In this document: positions 29,113 to 38,513 of the stretch, in pieces
Numbering within the stretch: the stretch's first letter is position 1
Layout of the letters: every line of letters begins with the position of its first letter
Assembly (NCBI RefSeq): GCF_900104475.1
Contig: NZ_FNJR01000002.1
Span: forward strand, 428,448-492,447
Direction: 5' to 3'
Length of the DNA stretch: 64,000 nt
Source of the DNA: Actinopolyspora xinjiangensis
GTDB lineage: Bacteria; Actinomycetota; Actinomycetes; Mycobacteriales; Pseudonocardiaceae
The notes under the pieces: model-generated
Told to the model about the DNA's origin: nothing
Databases searched by the model: none
Seen by the model: only the letters and a program-made list of their open reading frames with translations
Translations under genes and position numbers: made by a program

Positions 29113-31020
29113 GTGTCCGCCACCAGTGTCGCCAGCCCGAACCAGCGCACCCGTACCGATCTGCGCAACATCGCGCTCGTCGCGCACGTCGACCACGGCA
29201 AGACCACCCTGGTGGATGCCATGCTCCGGCAGTCCGGCGCGTTCTCCGAGCGCACCGAGCCCGTCGATCGCGTGATGGACTCCAACGACCTGGAGCGCGA
29301 GAAGGGCATCACGATCCTGTCCAAGAACACCGCGATCCGGCGGGTGACCCCGGAAGGGGCGGTGACCATCAACGTCATCGACACGCCCGGCCACGCCGAC
29401 TTCGGTGGCGAGGTGGAACGCGGCCTGTCGATGGTCGACGGCGTGATGCTGCTGGTCGACGCCAGCGAGGGGCCGCTGCCCCAGACCAGGTTCGTGCTGC
29501 GCAAGACCCTCGCGGCCGAACTCCCGGTGATCCTGGTCGTCAACAAGGTGGACCGCCCGGACTCCAGGGTCGCCGAGGTGGTCGACGAGACCCACGAGCT
29601 GCTGCTGGAGCTGGCCGCCGAGGTCGGCGCCGACGAGTCGGTGCTGGACATCCCGGTCGTCTACGCCTCGGCGAGGTCGGGGCGTTCCGACCTGACCGCA
29701 CCCGCGCTGGGCGAGGTCCCCGACAACGACCTCACCCCGCTGTTCGACACGTTGCTCGAACACGTTCCCGCGCCGAAGGGCGATCCGCGGGCCCCGCTGC
29801 GCGCGCTGGTCACCAACCTCGACGCCTCCTCCTTCCTCGGCCGGATCGGCATGTGCCGGATTCACGCCGGTGAGCTGCGTAAGGGTCAGACCGTCGGGCT
29901 GTGCCGCGAGGACGGCACCGTGGAGAAGGTGCGCCTCACCGAGCTCATGGTCACCGAGAACCTGGAACGGGTGAACGCCGAGCACGCCTCCGCCGGTGAT
30001 CTGGTCGCCATCGCGGGGATTCCCGACATCAACATCGGTGACACCCTGGCGGACCCGGAGAACCCGGACCCGTTGCCCCGGATCACGGTCGATGCCCCGG
30101 CCATCTCGTTGACCATCGGCACCAACACCTCCCCCACCGCCGGGCGCAACGGTGGCACCAAGGTCACCGCGCGGCTGGTCAAGAACAGGCTGGACTCCGA
30201 ACTCGTCGGTAACGTCAGCCTGCGCGTGGTGGACACCGAGCGCCCGGACACCTGGGAGGTGCAGGGACGTGGCGAGCTCGCCCTGGCCGTACTGGTGGAG
30301 ACCATGCGCAGGGAAGGGTTCGAACTCACCGTCGGCAAGCCCGAGGTGGTGACCAAGACCATCGACGGCAGGCTGCACGAGCCTTTCGAACGGTTGTCGC
30401 TGGACATTCCGGAGGAGAACCTCGGCGCGGTGACCCAGCTGCTGGCCACCCGCAAGGGCAGGATGGAAACCATGGACGGGCACGGCACCGGCCGGATCAA
30501 GCTCGACTACGTCGTCCCCGCGCGCGGCCTGATCGGTTTCCGCACCGAGTTCCTCACCGAGACCAGGGGCGCGGGGATCGCCAACCACGTCTTCGAGGGC
30601 TACCACCCGTGGGTGGGTGAGCTGCGTACCCGCAACAGCGGATCGCTCGTCGCCGACCGTGCCGGGCAGGTCACCACCTACGCCCTGATGCAGCTGTCCG
30701 ACCGGGGGACGTTCTTCGTGGAGCCGGGTGACGAGGTCTACGAGGGAATGGTGGTGGGGGAGAACCCCAGGCCCGAGGACCTGGACCTCAACATCACCAA
30801 GGAGAAGAAGCTCACGAACATGCGTTCGGCGGGCTCCGAGGAACTGGAACGGCTCGCCCGGCCTCGCAAGCTGGGGCTGGAGGAGGCCCTCGAGTTCTGC
30901 TCGGCCGACGAGTGCGTCGAGGTGGGCCCCAAGGCGCTGCGGATACGCAAGGTCACCCTGGACGGCACCCAGCGCGGTCGCGAGCGTTCCCGCGCCAAGT
31001 CCAGGGACTCGCAGGGCTGA
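29113..31020 (+). CDS. typA: Translational GTPase TypA/BipA
   Basis: 635 residues. GTG at 29113 with CAGGAG upstream gives the family N-terminus (LRNIALVAHVDHGKTTLVDA); the longer open frame lacks coding character. G1 AHVDHGKTT, G2/G3 region with EREKGITILSKNTAI and DTPGHADFGGEVERGLSM, G4 NKVD. EF-G-like domain III-V and the BipA-specific C-terminal domain with PARGLIGFRTEFLT and MQLSDRGTFFVEPGDEVYEG follow. Ribosome-associated GTPase in assembly and stress adaptation. Upstream of lpqW as in mycobacteria. Confidence 0.95.
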   Translation: MSATSVASPNQRTRTDLRNIALVAHVDHGKTTLVDAMLRQSGAFSERTEPVDRVMDSNDLEREKGITILSKNTAIRRVTPEGAVTINVIDTPGHADFGGEVERGLSMVDGVMLLVDASEGPLPQTRFVLRKTLAAELPVILVVNKVDRPDSRVAEVVDETHELLLELAAEVGADESVLDIPVVYASARSGRSDLTAPALGEVPDNDLTPLFDTLLEHVPAPKGDPRAPLRALVTNLDASSFLGRIGMCRIHAGELRKGQTVGLCREDGTVEKVRLTELMVTENLERVNAEHASAGDLVAIAGIPDINIGDTLADPENPDPLPRITVDAPAISLTIGTNTSPTAGRNGGTKVTARLVKNRLDSELVGNVSLRVVDTERPDTWEVQGRGELALAVLVETMRREGFELTVGKPEVVTKTIDGRLHEPFERLSLDIPEENLGAVTQLLATRKGRMETMDGHGTGRIKLDYVVPARGLIGFRTEFLTETRGAGIANHVFEGYHPWVGELRTRNSGSLVADRAGQVTTYALMQLSDRGTFFVEPGDEVYEGMVVGENPRPEDLDLNITKEKKLTNMRSAGSEELERLARPRKLGLEEALEFCSADECVEVGPKALRIRKVTLDGTQRGRERSRAKSRDSQG

Positions 31021-31283
31021 GCTCTCGCGGGGGCGGTCGTGCCCGGTGAGGGGGACCACGGCGACGGTCGGTCCTCCCCCCGGAAAACCCGTCCGCGGAT
31101 GACGGGCGGCGCCGCCCGTTCCCGGGCGGCGTCCCGGCCTCGTCCGACGGTCCCGGCCGGGGTGTGGCATGGTCGTGGTCGTTCGGAACCACGTGACTTC
31201 CGGGCGGCGCGACCGTCGCCCGGGCCTGGGGGCGCGGCGCGGGCCGTGGTTCCGGCCGCATCCGCAACGGAGGTTCGTGCAGC

Positions 31284-33032
31284 GTGTACCGAGGTCGGCG
31301 TCGTGTGAGTCCCGCAGTGGCCCTGCTGTTGGCGTCGTTGGGCGTGCTCTCGGGGTGCACGAACGCACCCCCGCCGCCGGTGGTGGAGTCGACCTCCTCG
31401 ACTCCCACCTCCGAGCCTCCCACCGAGCCCCCGAAGCCCAAGGTGGTCGTGGCGGGCATCGACGAGTTGCGGGGTGGTTTCAACCCGCACGTGCTGGCGG
31501 ACCAGTCCCCGGTCACCGACGCCCTCTCCGAGATCATGCTGCCCTCGGTGTTCGTTCCCGGCGAGGACGGCGAACGGGTGCTCAACAGCACGCTGATGGA
31601 ATCGGCCGAGGTGCTCGAGGACACCGACGAGTTCACCGTGCGGTATCGAATCCGTACCGGGGCCAGCTGGTCGGACGGTCCCCCGATCGCGGCCGAGGAC
31701 TTCGTCTACCTCTGGGAACAGCTGCGCCGTCAACCGGGCGTTATCAATCCGGTGGGCTACCGGTTGATCTCCGACGTGGAGTCCCGTCAGGGCGGCAAGA
31801 CCGTGCGGGTCACCTTCGAAAAGCCGTATCCGGGCTGGAAGTCGCTGTTCGACCACCTGTTGCCCGCCCACCTGCTCAAGGACGCTCCCGGCGGGTGGAG
31901 CGACACGCTGGACTACGGTTATCCCGCTTCCGGCGGGCCGTTCGCCATCCGCGCGTTCGACCTGGACCGTGGTGAGGTCGTGCTGATGCGCAACGAACGG
32001 TACTGGGGTCCCCCTGCCGAGTCCGACCGGATCGTGCTGCGCGCGGCCGACCGTTCGGAGAACCTGAACGCGTTGCGCAGCGGAAACGTGCAGCTCGGAA
32101 TGTTCACGGCCGATGCCTCCACCATGGAGGCACTGCGCGGTCTGGGGGAGGACATCCAGCTCACCACCATGCCCCGCCCCGTCACCAGCACGTTGCTGCT
32201 GCGGCCGAACAGCCCGCAGCTCAGCGATGTCCGAGTCCGCCGCGCCGTGCTGGCGGCGTTGGACCGGCAGGCCCTGGTCGAGGCCGGAACCGGCGGTGGG
32301 CCCGCCGCGAACCTCCCCGCTCACGCCCAGGTGCTGGCCCCCTCCCAGCCCGGTTACGTGCCCACCGAGCCCTCCGGAGAGTTCGCCGACGGTCCCGATC
32401 CCGAGCGGGTGGCGCGGTTGCTCACCGAGGCGGGCTACGAACACAGTGGGGGAAAATGGATACGGGACGGAGCGCCGTTGAATCTGGTCATCGCGGCCCA
32501 GTTCCGCGAGACCTCCTACGAGGCCGTCGCCAACAGCGTGGCGGACCAGCTCAACGCGCAGGACATCAGCACTACCGTCGTCACCCCCAAGGGCGATGAG
32601 CTCTACCGCACCATGCTCGCCACCGATCCCGGAGTGCAGGATCCCCCGCGCTCCGCTGGTATCGACCTGGCGGTCGCCGCCCGACCGGTCAGCGCCGACT
32701 CCGCCGCGACCATGGCGGCGCAGTGGGGGTGCCCGGCGGTCGATCCCGACACGGGGCGGACCTCCGAGTTCAACATGGCCGGCTTCTGCGACCAGCTGCT
32801 GCAACCCACGATCGAGGCGGCCGTCACCGGCGAGGTCCCTTTCCGCAGAGCCTCCGAGCGGGTCGAACCGACCCTGTGGTCCGGCGCGGTCGCGTTGCCC
32901 CTCTACCAGGAGGCGCAGGTACTGGCCGTGAGCCGGGAGGTCAGTGGAGTCCGCGACGGTGCCGGATTCGCCGGGCCGTTCAGCAGTGTGGGGGAGTGGG
33001 TGGGCGCCCCGGGCGAAAGCTACGACTGGTGA
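31284..33032 (+). CDS. lpqW: LpqW-like family 5 substrate-binding lipoprotein
   Basis: 582 residues from GTG 31284 with GGAGG upstream. Lipobox VLSGC with Cys25, then a Pro/Thr/Ser linker. The mature part resembles SBP_bac_5 oligopeptide-binding proteins: ASWSDGPPIAAEDFVYLWEQ, PASGGPFAIRAFDLDRGEVV and RVRRAVLAALDRQALVEA. Position directly after typA matches Mycobacterium lpqW (Rv1166), where the protein influences the balance of PIM and lipoarabinomannan synthesis rather than uptake. No ABC permease is adjacent, which supports such a non-transport role. Surface-anchored; the symbol rests on synteny and general similarity. Confidence 0.75.
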   Translation: MYRGRRRVSPAVALLLASLGVLSGCTNAPPPPVVESTSSTPTSEPPTEPPKPKVVVAGIDELRGGFNPHVLADQSPVTDALSEIMLPSVFVPGEDGERVLNSTLMESAEVLEDTDEFTVRYRIRTGASWSDGPPIAAEDFVYLWEQLRRQPGVINPVGYRLISDVESRQGGKTVRVTFEKPYPGWKSLFDHLLPAHLLKDAPGGWSDTLDYGYPASGGPFAIRAFDLDRGEVVLMRNERYWGPPAESDRIVLRAADRSENLNALRSGNVQLGMFTADASTMEALRGLGEDIQLTTMPRPVTSTLLLRPNSPQLSDVRVRRAVLAALDRQALVEAGTGGGPAANLPAHAQVLAPSQPGYVPTEPSGEFADGPDPERVARLLTEAGYEHSGGKWIRDGAPLNLVIAAQFRETSYEAVANSVADQLNAQDISTTVVTPKGDELYRTMLATDPGVQDPPRSAGIDLAVAARPVSADSAATMAAQWGCPAVDPDTGRTSEFNMAGFCDQLLQPTIEAAVTGEVPFRRASERVEPTLWSGAVALPLYQEAQVLAVSREVSGVRDGAGFAGPFSSVGEWVGAPGESYDW

Positions 33033-33113
33033 GCCGTGAAAACCGGTGGTCCCGCCGGGCGGAGTCGGATAGGTTCCCCCACGACGCCGTCGAGTCGTAA
33101 GGAGCGGGCCGTC

Positions 33114-34346
33114 TTGTCCTCGCAGACCGCCGGAGCACAACCGCACGAGTCCGCCGGGAGATCGGAGTCGGGGAACGCCGAACTCCGTGGCCTGCGCTGT
33201 GTCAGGTGCGGGCGGCTCACACCTCCTCTGGAGGGCACCGAGGGCTGCGCCGACTGCCGTGCCGAGGGAGTGCCCGCCGCGCTGCTGGCGGAACACGACC
33301 TCACCGGCGTGGACGGTGCGGAGCTGGTGGCCCGCTGGTCGCGGCGACGTGACGGCATGTGGTCCTACCGCGAGCTGTTGCCGGTGCCCCACGAGCACGC
33401 GGTGACCCTGCGCGAAGGGGCCACCCCGCTCGTGCCGCTGGCTTCGAAGGCGTACGAGGGGCAGCACCGGGTGCTGTTCAAGGACGAGCGCCGCAACCCC
33501 ACCGGCAGCTTCAAGGACCGGTTCTACAGCGCCGCCGTCTCCTGGGCCGCGCGTCGCGGTTTCGGGACCGTCGCGCTGGCCTCCAGTGGTAACGCCGGTG
33601 TCTCCGCGGCCGCCTACGCCGCGTTGGCGGGGTTGGACTGCGTGGTGGTGACCGCTCCCGACATCGCCGACACGTGGCGCGGGCTCATCGAGCTGCACGG
33701 CGGGCGCCCGGTGCGCGCCGCCGACGTCGACGACAGGTGGAACCTGCTCCGCAGCAGGGCCGAGGCCGAGGGCTGGGCGGTCCTGACCAACACCTCGACC
33801 GTCCCGGTGAGTAGCCTCTGGGTCGGCATCGAGGGCTACAAGACGATGGCTTACGAGATCGTGGAAGAGCTCGGCGACGCACCCGAGGCGGTGGTCGTGC
33901 CCGTCTCGCGCGGGGACGGTTTCGCGGGGCTGTGGGCGGGTTTCCGCGAGCTGTGCGCGCTCGGCATCGTCGGGAAGCCACCCCGCATGATCGCCGCCGA
34001 GCGCTACCCCTCGTTGTCCACGGCGCTGCGGCGGGACCTGGCGCTGCCTCCCGAACAATCGGTTGACCCGGACTCGCTGGCTTCCTCGATCGGCAACCCG
34101 CAGGGCACGGTCATGTCCCTGCGGGTGCTGCGCGAGTCGGGTGGTACCGCGATCCCGTGCTCCGAGGAGGAGCTGCGCGCCGCCGCCGACCGGCTCGCCC
34201 GCGCCGGAGTCGCGGCCGAACTCAGCTCCGCGGCGCCGCTGGTGGCCGCCGACCGGCTGTGGCGCGACGGCGAGCTCACCGCCGGGGACCGCGTCGTGAC
34301 CGTGATCACCTCGCAGGCCTCCCACCAGCCCGCCGGGTTGCCCTGA
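33114..34346 (+). CDS. Threonine synthase-like PLP enzyme with N-terminal zinc-ribbon-like motif
   Basis: 410 residues from TTG 33114, chosen because AAGGAG (33099-33104) lies 9 nt upstream; a GTG at 33036 is the alternative. Cys29, Cys32, Cys45 and Cys48 (CVRCG...CADC) form a knuckle seen in threonine synthase-like proteins. Fold-type II PLP enzyme: FKDERRNPTGSFKDRFYSAA with PLP lysine K134, and ASSGNAGVSAAAYAALAG as the phosphate-binding region. Reaction could be threonine synthase (from O-phosphohomoserine) or a related beta/gamma elimination. It stands between lpqW and mshB, apart from hom-thrB, so a paralogue with another substrate is plausible. Confidence 0.7.
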   Translation: MSSQTAGAQPHESAGRSESGNAELRGLRCVRCGRLTPPLEGTEGCADCRAEGVPAALLAEHDLTGVDGAELVARWSRRRDGMWSYRELLPVPHEHAVTLREGATPLVPLASKAYEGQHRVLFKDERRNPTGSFKDRFYSAAVSWAARRGFGTVALASSGNAGVSAAAYAALAGLDCVVVTAPDIADTWRGLIELHGGRPVRAADVDDRWNLLRSRAEAEGWAVLTNTSTVPVSSLWVGIEGYKTMAYEIVEELGDAPEAVVVPVSRGDGFAGLWAGFRELCALGIVGKPPRMIAAERYPSLSTALRRDLALPPEQSVDPDSLASSIGNPQGTVMSLRVLRESGGTAIPCSEEELRAAADRLARAGVAAELSSAAPLVAADRLWRDGELTAGDRVVTVITSQASHQPAGLP

Positions 34347-34470
34347 GCCGTGCGGCGTTCCGCGAAGCGGTCGGCGCGACCGGTGGAGCGGGTACGGCGA
34401 TCGGGCGTCGGATGGGACCGCGCGGCTGAGCATCCAGGCGGTCGTCCCCCGGGACGGTGGCACGGAGTCC

Positions 34471-34476
34471 TAACCT
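34471..34476 (+). promoter_or_regulatory. Candidate -10 box of a leaderless transcript (mshB)
   Basis: TAACCT ends 6 nt before the GTG of mshB at 34483 and there is no ribosome-binding site in GGACCG. Suggests leaderless mRNA. No obvious -35 box. Confidence 0.45.
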
Positions 34477-34482
34477 GGACCG

Positions 34483-35400
34483 GTGACGTTGACGACTGCA
34501 CCGAGTCTGCTGCTGGTACACGCCCATCCGGACGACGAGACCCTCTGGACCGGCGGCACCATCGCCCGCTACGCGGCCGCCGGAGCACGCGTGACCCTGG
34601 TCACCTGCACGCTGGGGGAGGAGGGCGAGGTGATTCCCGGCGAACTGCGCGGGCTGGCCTCCGACCGGGCCGATCAACTCGGGGGTTACCGCATCGGCGA
34701 ACTGAGTCGTGCGTGCGCCGCGCTCGGGGTCACCGAGCAGCGTTTCCTCGGCGGCATCGGGCGTTGGCGTGATTCCGGGATGGTCTGGCAGGAACACGGC
34801 AAGACGGCCACCGCCGCCCCCCGTACTCACCCACGTGCCCTGGTGGCGGGTGATCCCGCCGAGCAGTCCGCCCAGTTGGAAGCCGTGCTGCGCGAGGTGC
34901 GTCCCCAAGTGGTGGTCACCTACGCCTCGGACGGTGGTTACGGTCATCCGGACCACGTCCGGGCGCACGAGCTGACCGTGGCCGCCGTTCGGCGGGTCCC
35001 GGAGGTTCGCAGGCTGTTCTACGCCACCCCCTCCGCCGCGGACCTCCACGAGGGGCTGCGACGGCTCGCCGGTGTCGCCGAGCTGCCGTTCCCTCTCCCC
35101 ACCGCCGACCAGCTGCCCGCCGTGGATCCGGCCGGGATCACCACGGCGGTGGACATCGCAGACCGGCTTCCCGCCAAACTGGCCGCGCTGCGAGCGCACC
35201 GCACCCAGGTCCGGGTCTGGAGCGACGGTGCAGCGGACGGTAGCGGGACCGCCGCCTACGCGCTGTCCAACGGGATCGGTCAGCCGGTGTCGTCCACCGA
35301 GTACTACACGCTCGGGTACGGGGACGGGACGGCTCCGACCACTGATCTGTTCGGCGGACTGGAGACGACTTCGGAGCGGACGGGAAGCGGCGATGAGTGA
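34483..35400 (+). CDS. mshB: N-acetyl-1-D-myo-inositol-2-amino-2-deoxy-alpha-D-glucopyranoside deacetylase
   Basis: 305 residues. Zinc deacetylase making glucosaminyl-inositol in mycothiol synthesis. Metal and catalytic motif VHAHPDDET at 12-20 (His, Asp, Asp) and GGYGHPDHVRAHEL at 151-164 supplying the third His. SRACAALGVTEQRFLGG and GRWRDSGM are further MshB features. GTG start with a TAACCT hexamer just upstream. Its stop overlaps the start of the next small membrane protein by 8 nt, the same pair order as Rv1170-Rv1171. Confidence 0.9.
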   Translation: MTLTTAPSLLLVHAHPDDETLWTGGTIARYAAAGARVTLVTCTLGEEGEVIPGELRGLASDRADQLGGYRIGELSRACAALGVTEQRFLGGIGRWRDSGMVWQEHGKTATAAPRTHPRALVAGDPAEQSAQLEAVLREVRPQVVVTYASDGGYGHPDHVRAHELTVAAVRRVPEVRRLFYATPSAADLHEGLRRLAGVAELPFPLPTADQLPAVDPAGITTAVDIADRLPAKLAALRAHRTQVRVWSDGAADGSGTAAYALSNGIGQPVSSTEYYTLGYGDGTAPTTDLFGGLETTSERTGSGDE

Positions 35401-35776
35401 GTCCACGACCAAGGGGACGGATCACGGGCTGGTCGCGCTGCTGTCGCTGGACGCGTTTCTGCTGGCGGTGCTCGAACTGTTCTTCCTGCCCTCCTACCTG
35501 GGGAGCGTGCAGTTCCCGATCACGGCGGCGGTGGCGGCGGTGACCAATCCGCTGTTGGTCGCGGTGTCGGCACGGGTCTCCGCCAACGGTCCGTCCTCCT
35601 GGGCTCCCGTCCTGGTGTGGTTCCTCACCGTGTTCGTGCTGGGAGTGTTCGGGCCGGGAGGGGACGTACTGCTGCCAGCCCAGGACTGGCGCAGCTACCT
35701 GCTGATCGCGGCCGGGGTGTTGCCCGCCGCCGCGATGATCGGCATCGTCAGGAACGATCCGCCCCGGTCGAGGTGA
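35393..35776 (+). CDS. Membrane protein downstream of mshB (Rv1171-like)
   Basis: 127 residues, ATG at 35393 inside the end of mshB. Four hydrophobic segments: LVALLSLDAFLLAVLELFFL (about 13-32), FPITAAVAAVTNPLLVAVSA (about 41-60), WAPVLVWFLTVFVLGVFGP (about 70-88) and LLIAAGVLPAAAMIGIV (about 105-121). Position after mshB is as in mycobacteria. Function unknown; translational coupling suggests a link with mycothiol or simple operon conservation. Confidence 0.8.
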   Translation: MSESTTKGTDHGLVALLSLDAFLLAVLELFFLPSYLGSVQFPITAAVAAVTNPLLVAVSARVSANGPSSWAPVLVWFLTVFVLGVFGPGGDVLLPAQDWRSYLLIAAGVLPAAAMIGIVRNDPPRSR

Positions 35777-35782
35777 GCGGCG

Positions 35783-36640
35783 ATGGCCGAGGTGATCACC
35801 GACGAACGACTCGCCGAGATGCTGCGACCGTTCGTGCGCGCCTGCGATCCGGTGCTGAGCGCGTTGCGGGAGTCCGACCCCTTCCGCCTGCGCGGCGGGT
35901 TCGATCGGCGACCCGGCGGGGACGCCGTCGGCGCGGGCGGGGAGACGTTCGGCGAGCTCGAACCGGTAGGGGACGGCCGGAATGGCGCGGACGCGGTGAG
36001 CGGCGCCCGGCGGGGGAGCGTCGCCGGGCCGCTGCGTCGGCTCGACGGGATGCGGCTGCCCGGCAGTTCGGCGTGGGACGCGATGACCGTGGCACAGCGC
36101 TGCGACTGGTGGTCGGTGCGGGTCGGCGGGTTCCTCGCCGCGATCGTGGGGCTGCCCCGGTTCGGCGGTGTCGTCACCTCCAAGCTGCCGCTGCGCGACG
36201 CGTTGGGAACGGTGGCGCAGGGCCTCGTGATCGTGGCGGTGGCCGGTGAGCACGGGCTGCACGACCGGGCGGAGCAGGTCAGGCTGATCGCCCACGTGCT
36301 GCTCGACCGCGACATCCCTCGGGAGGCCGCCGAGGGTGGTGACCGACAGCGTCGGGAGGACGAACGGCGGGCGGCAGAGCTCAGCGGTGAGCTGCGGCGA
36401 GCCGCGCGGCCCCGCGCCGGGGCGCTCGTCAGGGCGGTGTGGCGAATGGCACGCGCGCTCCGGGAGGTCCATGCCGCCCTGGACGCCCGCCCGCAGGGCG
36501 CGCTGCGCCACGAGGTGCTCGGATCGCTGCCCGTAGTCGGTGTCGTCGGTGGCTACCTGGGAGAACGTGCCGCGTTCCGAACCATCGCGAGGAAGGCGAG
36601 CGGATGGATCAGCGAGCGCGGTAAGCTGTCAACCGGCTGA
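35783..36640 (+). CDS. Hypothetical protein
   Basis: 285 residues, ATG at 35783 with GAGGTGAGC upstream, 6 nt after the membrane protein gene, so probably in the mshB operon. No clear signal peptide. Arg-, Ala- and Glu-rich helical segments occur near residues 190-240 (DRQRREDERRAAELSGELRR). A central WDAMTVAQRCDWWSVRVGGF region and a hydrophobic C-terminal stretch (LGSLPVVGVVGGYLGE) suggest peripheral membrane association. I do not recognise the family. Confidence 0.65.
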   Translation: MAEVITDERLAEMLRPFVRACDPVLSALRESDPFRLRGGFDRRPGGDAVGAGGETFGELEPVGDGRNGADAVSGARRGSVAGPLRRLDGMRLPGSSAWDAMTVAQRCDWWSVRVGGFLAAIVGLPRFGGVVTSKLPLRDALGTVAQGLVIVAVAGEHGLHDRAEQVRLIAHVLLDRDIPREAAEGGDRQRREDERRAAELSGELRRAARPRAGALVRAVWRMARALREVHAALDARPQGALRHEVLGSLPVVGVVGGYLGERAAFRTIARKASGWISERGKLSTG

Positions 36641-36821
36641 GCGTCGACGACTCCAGCGTGAGCTCGCGGCCGTTTACCGGTACGCGCGGGGCCGAGTACC
36701 CTGATCGGGGCTCCCGCGCTGTGGAACCGCCTATGTGTACGGGACGCTTCCGAGGGATACTGGCGGCATCCGCGCGGTGTCCGGCGCGGGACGAGAAAAC
36801 GTACCAGGCAGGAGAGCAATC

Positions 36822-37142
36822 GTGACCTACGTGATCGCCGAGCCGTGCGTCGACGTGCTCGACAAGGGGTGCATCGAGGAATGCCCCGTCGACTGCATCT
36901 ACGAGGGCGGGCGGATGCTCTACATCCACCCGGACGAGTGCGTCGACTGCGGTGCCTGTGAGCCGGTCTGCCCGGTCGAGGCCATCTACTACGAGGACGA
37001 CGTTCCCGAGGAGTGGGCCTCCTACACCCAGGCCAACGTGGACTTCTTCGACGACCTGGGCTCGCCGGGCGGCGCGGCCAAGGTCGGGAAGATCAACAAG
37101 GACGTCGAGCCCGTGTCCAGCCTGCCCCCACAGGGCGAATGA
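36822..37142 (+). CDS. fdxA: 7Fe ferredoxin
   Basis: 106 residues. GTG at 36822 with AGGCAGGAGAG upstream. Cysteines are arranged as in 7Fe ferredoxins: Cys9, Cys17 and Cys50 for the 3Fe-4S cluster; Cys21, Cys40, Cys43 and Cys46 for the 4Fe-4S cluster. [20 protein letters not shown] and [13 protein letters not shown] are family hallmarks. Small electron carrier, the FdxC/FdxA type found beside dapC in actinobacteria. Stop overlaps dapC by 4 nt. Confidence 0.93.
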   Translation: MTYVIAEPCVDVLDKGCIEECPVDCIYEGGRMLYIHPDECVDCGACEPVCPVEAIYYEDDVPEEWASYTQANVDFFDDLGSPGGAAKVGKINKDVEPVSSLPPQGE

Positions 37143-38284
37143 GCGTCGACGGCACGTCGGGCGGGGTCGCGGTCACCGGGCAACAGCCGTCCGAACCCCG
37201 TGGGGTCCGGCTGCCCGAGTTCCCGTGGGACTCGCTCGCGTCGGCCGGTGAACTGGCGCGTTCCCACCCCGACGGGGTGGTCAACCTGTCGGTGGGGACT
37301 CCCGTCGACCCGGTGCCGCCGCCGCTGCGCGACGCCCTGGCGGCGGGGTCGGACTCGCCCGGCTACCCGGCCACGCACGGCACGCCGGAACTGCGCTCCG
37401 CCGCCGTCGAGGCGCTGCGGCGGCGGCACGGGGTGACCGGGCTCGACCCGGAGGCCGTGCTGCCCACGATCGGTTCCAAGGAGTTCGTCGCCTGGCTGCC
37501 CACCCTGCTGGGAGTGCGCCCCGGTGACGTCGTCGCGATCCCCGAACTGGCCTACCCCACCTACGAGGTCGGAGCGCGGCTGGCCGGTGCGGAGATCGCG
37601 CGGCTGGCCCCCGGAGAGGCACCACCGCCGGGGACCGCCCTGGTGTGGTTGAACTCGCCGTCCAATCCCACCGGACGGGTCGACGGCGCCGCGACGCTGG
37701 CCGAGTCGGTGCGCGCGGCGCGCGAGGTCGGCGCTGTGGTGGCCTCCGACGAGTGCTACCTGGACCTGGGCTGGCGGACCGAGCCCGTGTCCGTGCTGGA
37801 CCCGAGGGTGGCCGGAGAACGGCCTGACGGGGTGCTGGCGGTGCACTCGTTGTCGAAGACCTCCAACTTCGCGGGCTACCGCGCGGGCTTCGTCACCGGT
37901 GATCCGCGACTGGTCGCCGACCTGCTGGAGGTTCGCAAGCACGCCGGGATGATCATGCCTCGCCCAGTGCAGGAGGCCATGACCGTCGCGCTCGGCGACG
38001 ATGGGCACGTGCGAGAGCAGTACGAGCGCTACCGCGCGCGGCGCGAGCGGTTGTGGGGCGCGCTCGAAACCGCCGGGTTCCGGATCGATTACTCCGAGGC
38101 GGGGCTCTACCTGTGGGCGAGCGGCGGTGCGGACGCCTGGAGCACTGTGGACTGGCTGGCCCGGCGCGGGATTCTGGCCGCGCCCGGCACGTTCTACGGA
38201 CCCGCCGGTCAGCAGCACGTCCGGGTGGCGCTGACCGCCTCCGACGAGCGGGTCGAGGCCGCGGTGCGGCGCCTCACCGGCTAA
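37139..38284 (+). CDS. dapC: Succinyldiaminopimelate transaminase
   Basis: 381 residues, class I PLP aminotransferase fold. [19 protein letters not shown] near the N-terminus, [21 protein letters not shown] and the PLP lysine in [17 protein letters not shown]. Adjacent to and coupled with fdxA (ATG in the fdxA stop), the order known for actinobacterial dapC. Converts N-succinyl-2-amino-6-oxopimelate to succinyl-DAP in lysine and peptidoglycan precursor synthesis, alongside dapD and dapE nearby. Confidence 0.9.
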   Translation: MSVDGTSGGVAVTGQQPSEPRGVRLPEFPWDSLASAGELARSHPDGVVNLSVGTPVDPVPPPLRDALAAGSDSPGYPATHGTPELRSAAVEALRRRHGVTGLDPEAVLPTIGSKEFVAWLPTLLGVRPGDVVAIPELAYPTYEVGARLAGAEIARLAPGEAPPPGTALVWLNSPSNPTGRVDGAATLAESVRAAREVGAVVASDECYLDLGWRTEPVSVLDPRVAGERPDGVLAVHSLSKTSNFAGYRAGFVTGDPRLVADLLEVRKHAGMIMPRPVQEAMTVALGDDGHVREQYERYRARRERLWGALETAGFRIDYSEAGLYLWASGGADAWSTVDWLARRGILAAPGTFYGPAGQQHVRVALTASDERVEAAVRRLTG

Positions 38285-38513
38285 CGGCCGTCGCGGTACC
38301 GCGCGTGACCGGTTCCGCTCGGGGCCGGTCGGCCGGGTCGTGGTGTCGTGGCGTGAAGGACCGTGCGGCCGAGCGCTTCGCCGTTGCCGGTCGACGGTGG
38401 ACGGTCCTCGTCGACATGGCCAGCGGCGGCGGGTTCGTTCGAGACTGCCCGGCGAGCGTCGCGGCGCCTCCGGCTGTGCCCTGACCGGGACCTACCCACA
38501 CCGGTGATCTTCA

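Noticed and set aside
28927..31368. 813-residue minus frame opposite typA
   Set aside because: Same artefact; typA is unmistakable on the plus strand.
30738..34463. Very long minus-strand frame (1241 residues) opposite lpqW and the threonine-synthase-like gene
   Set aside because: Anti-sense artefact of high-GC codon bias; no domain, and the plus-strand genes are clear.
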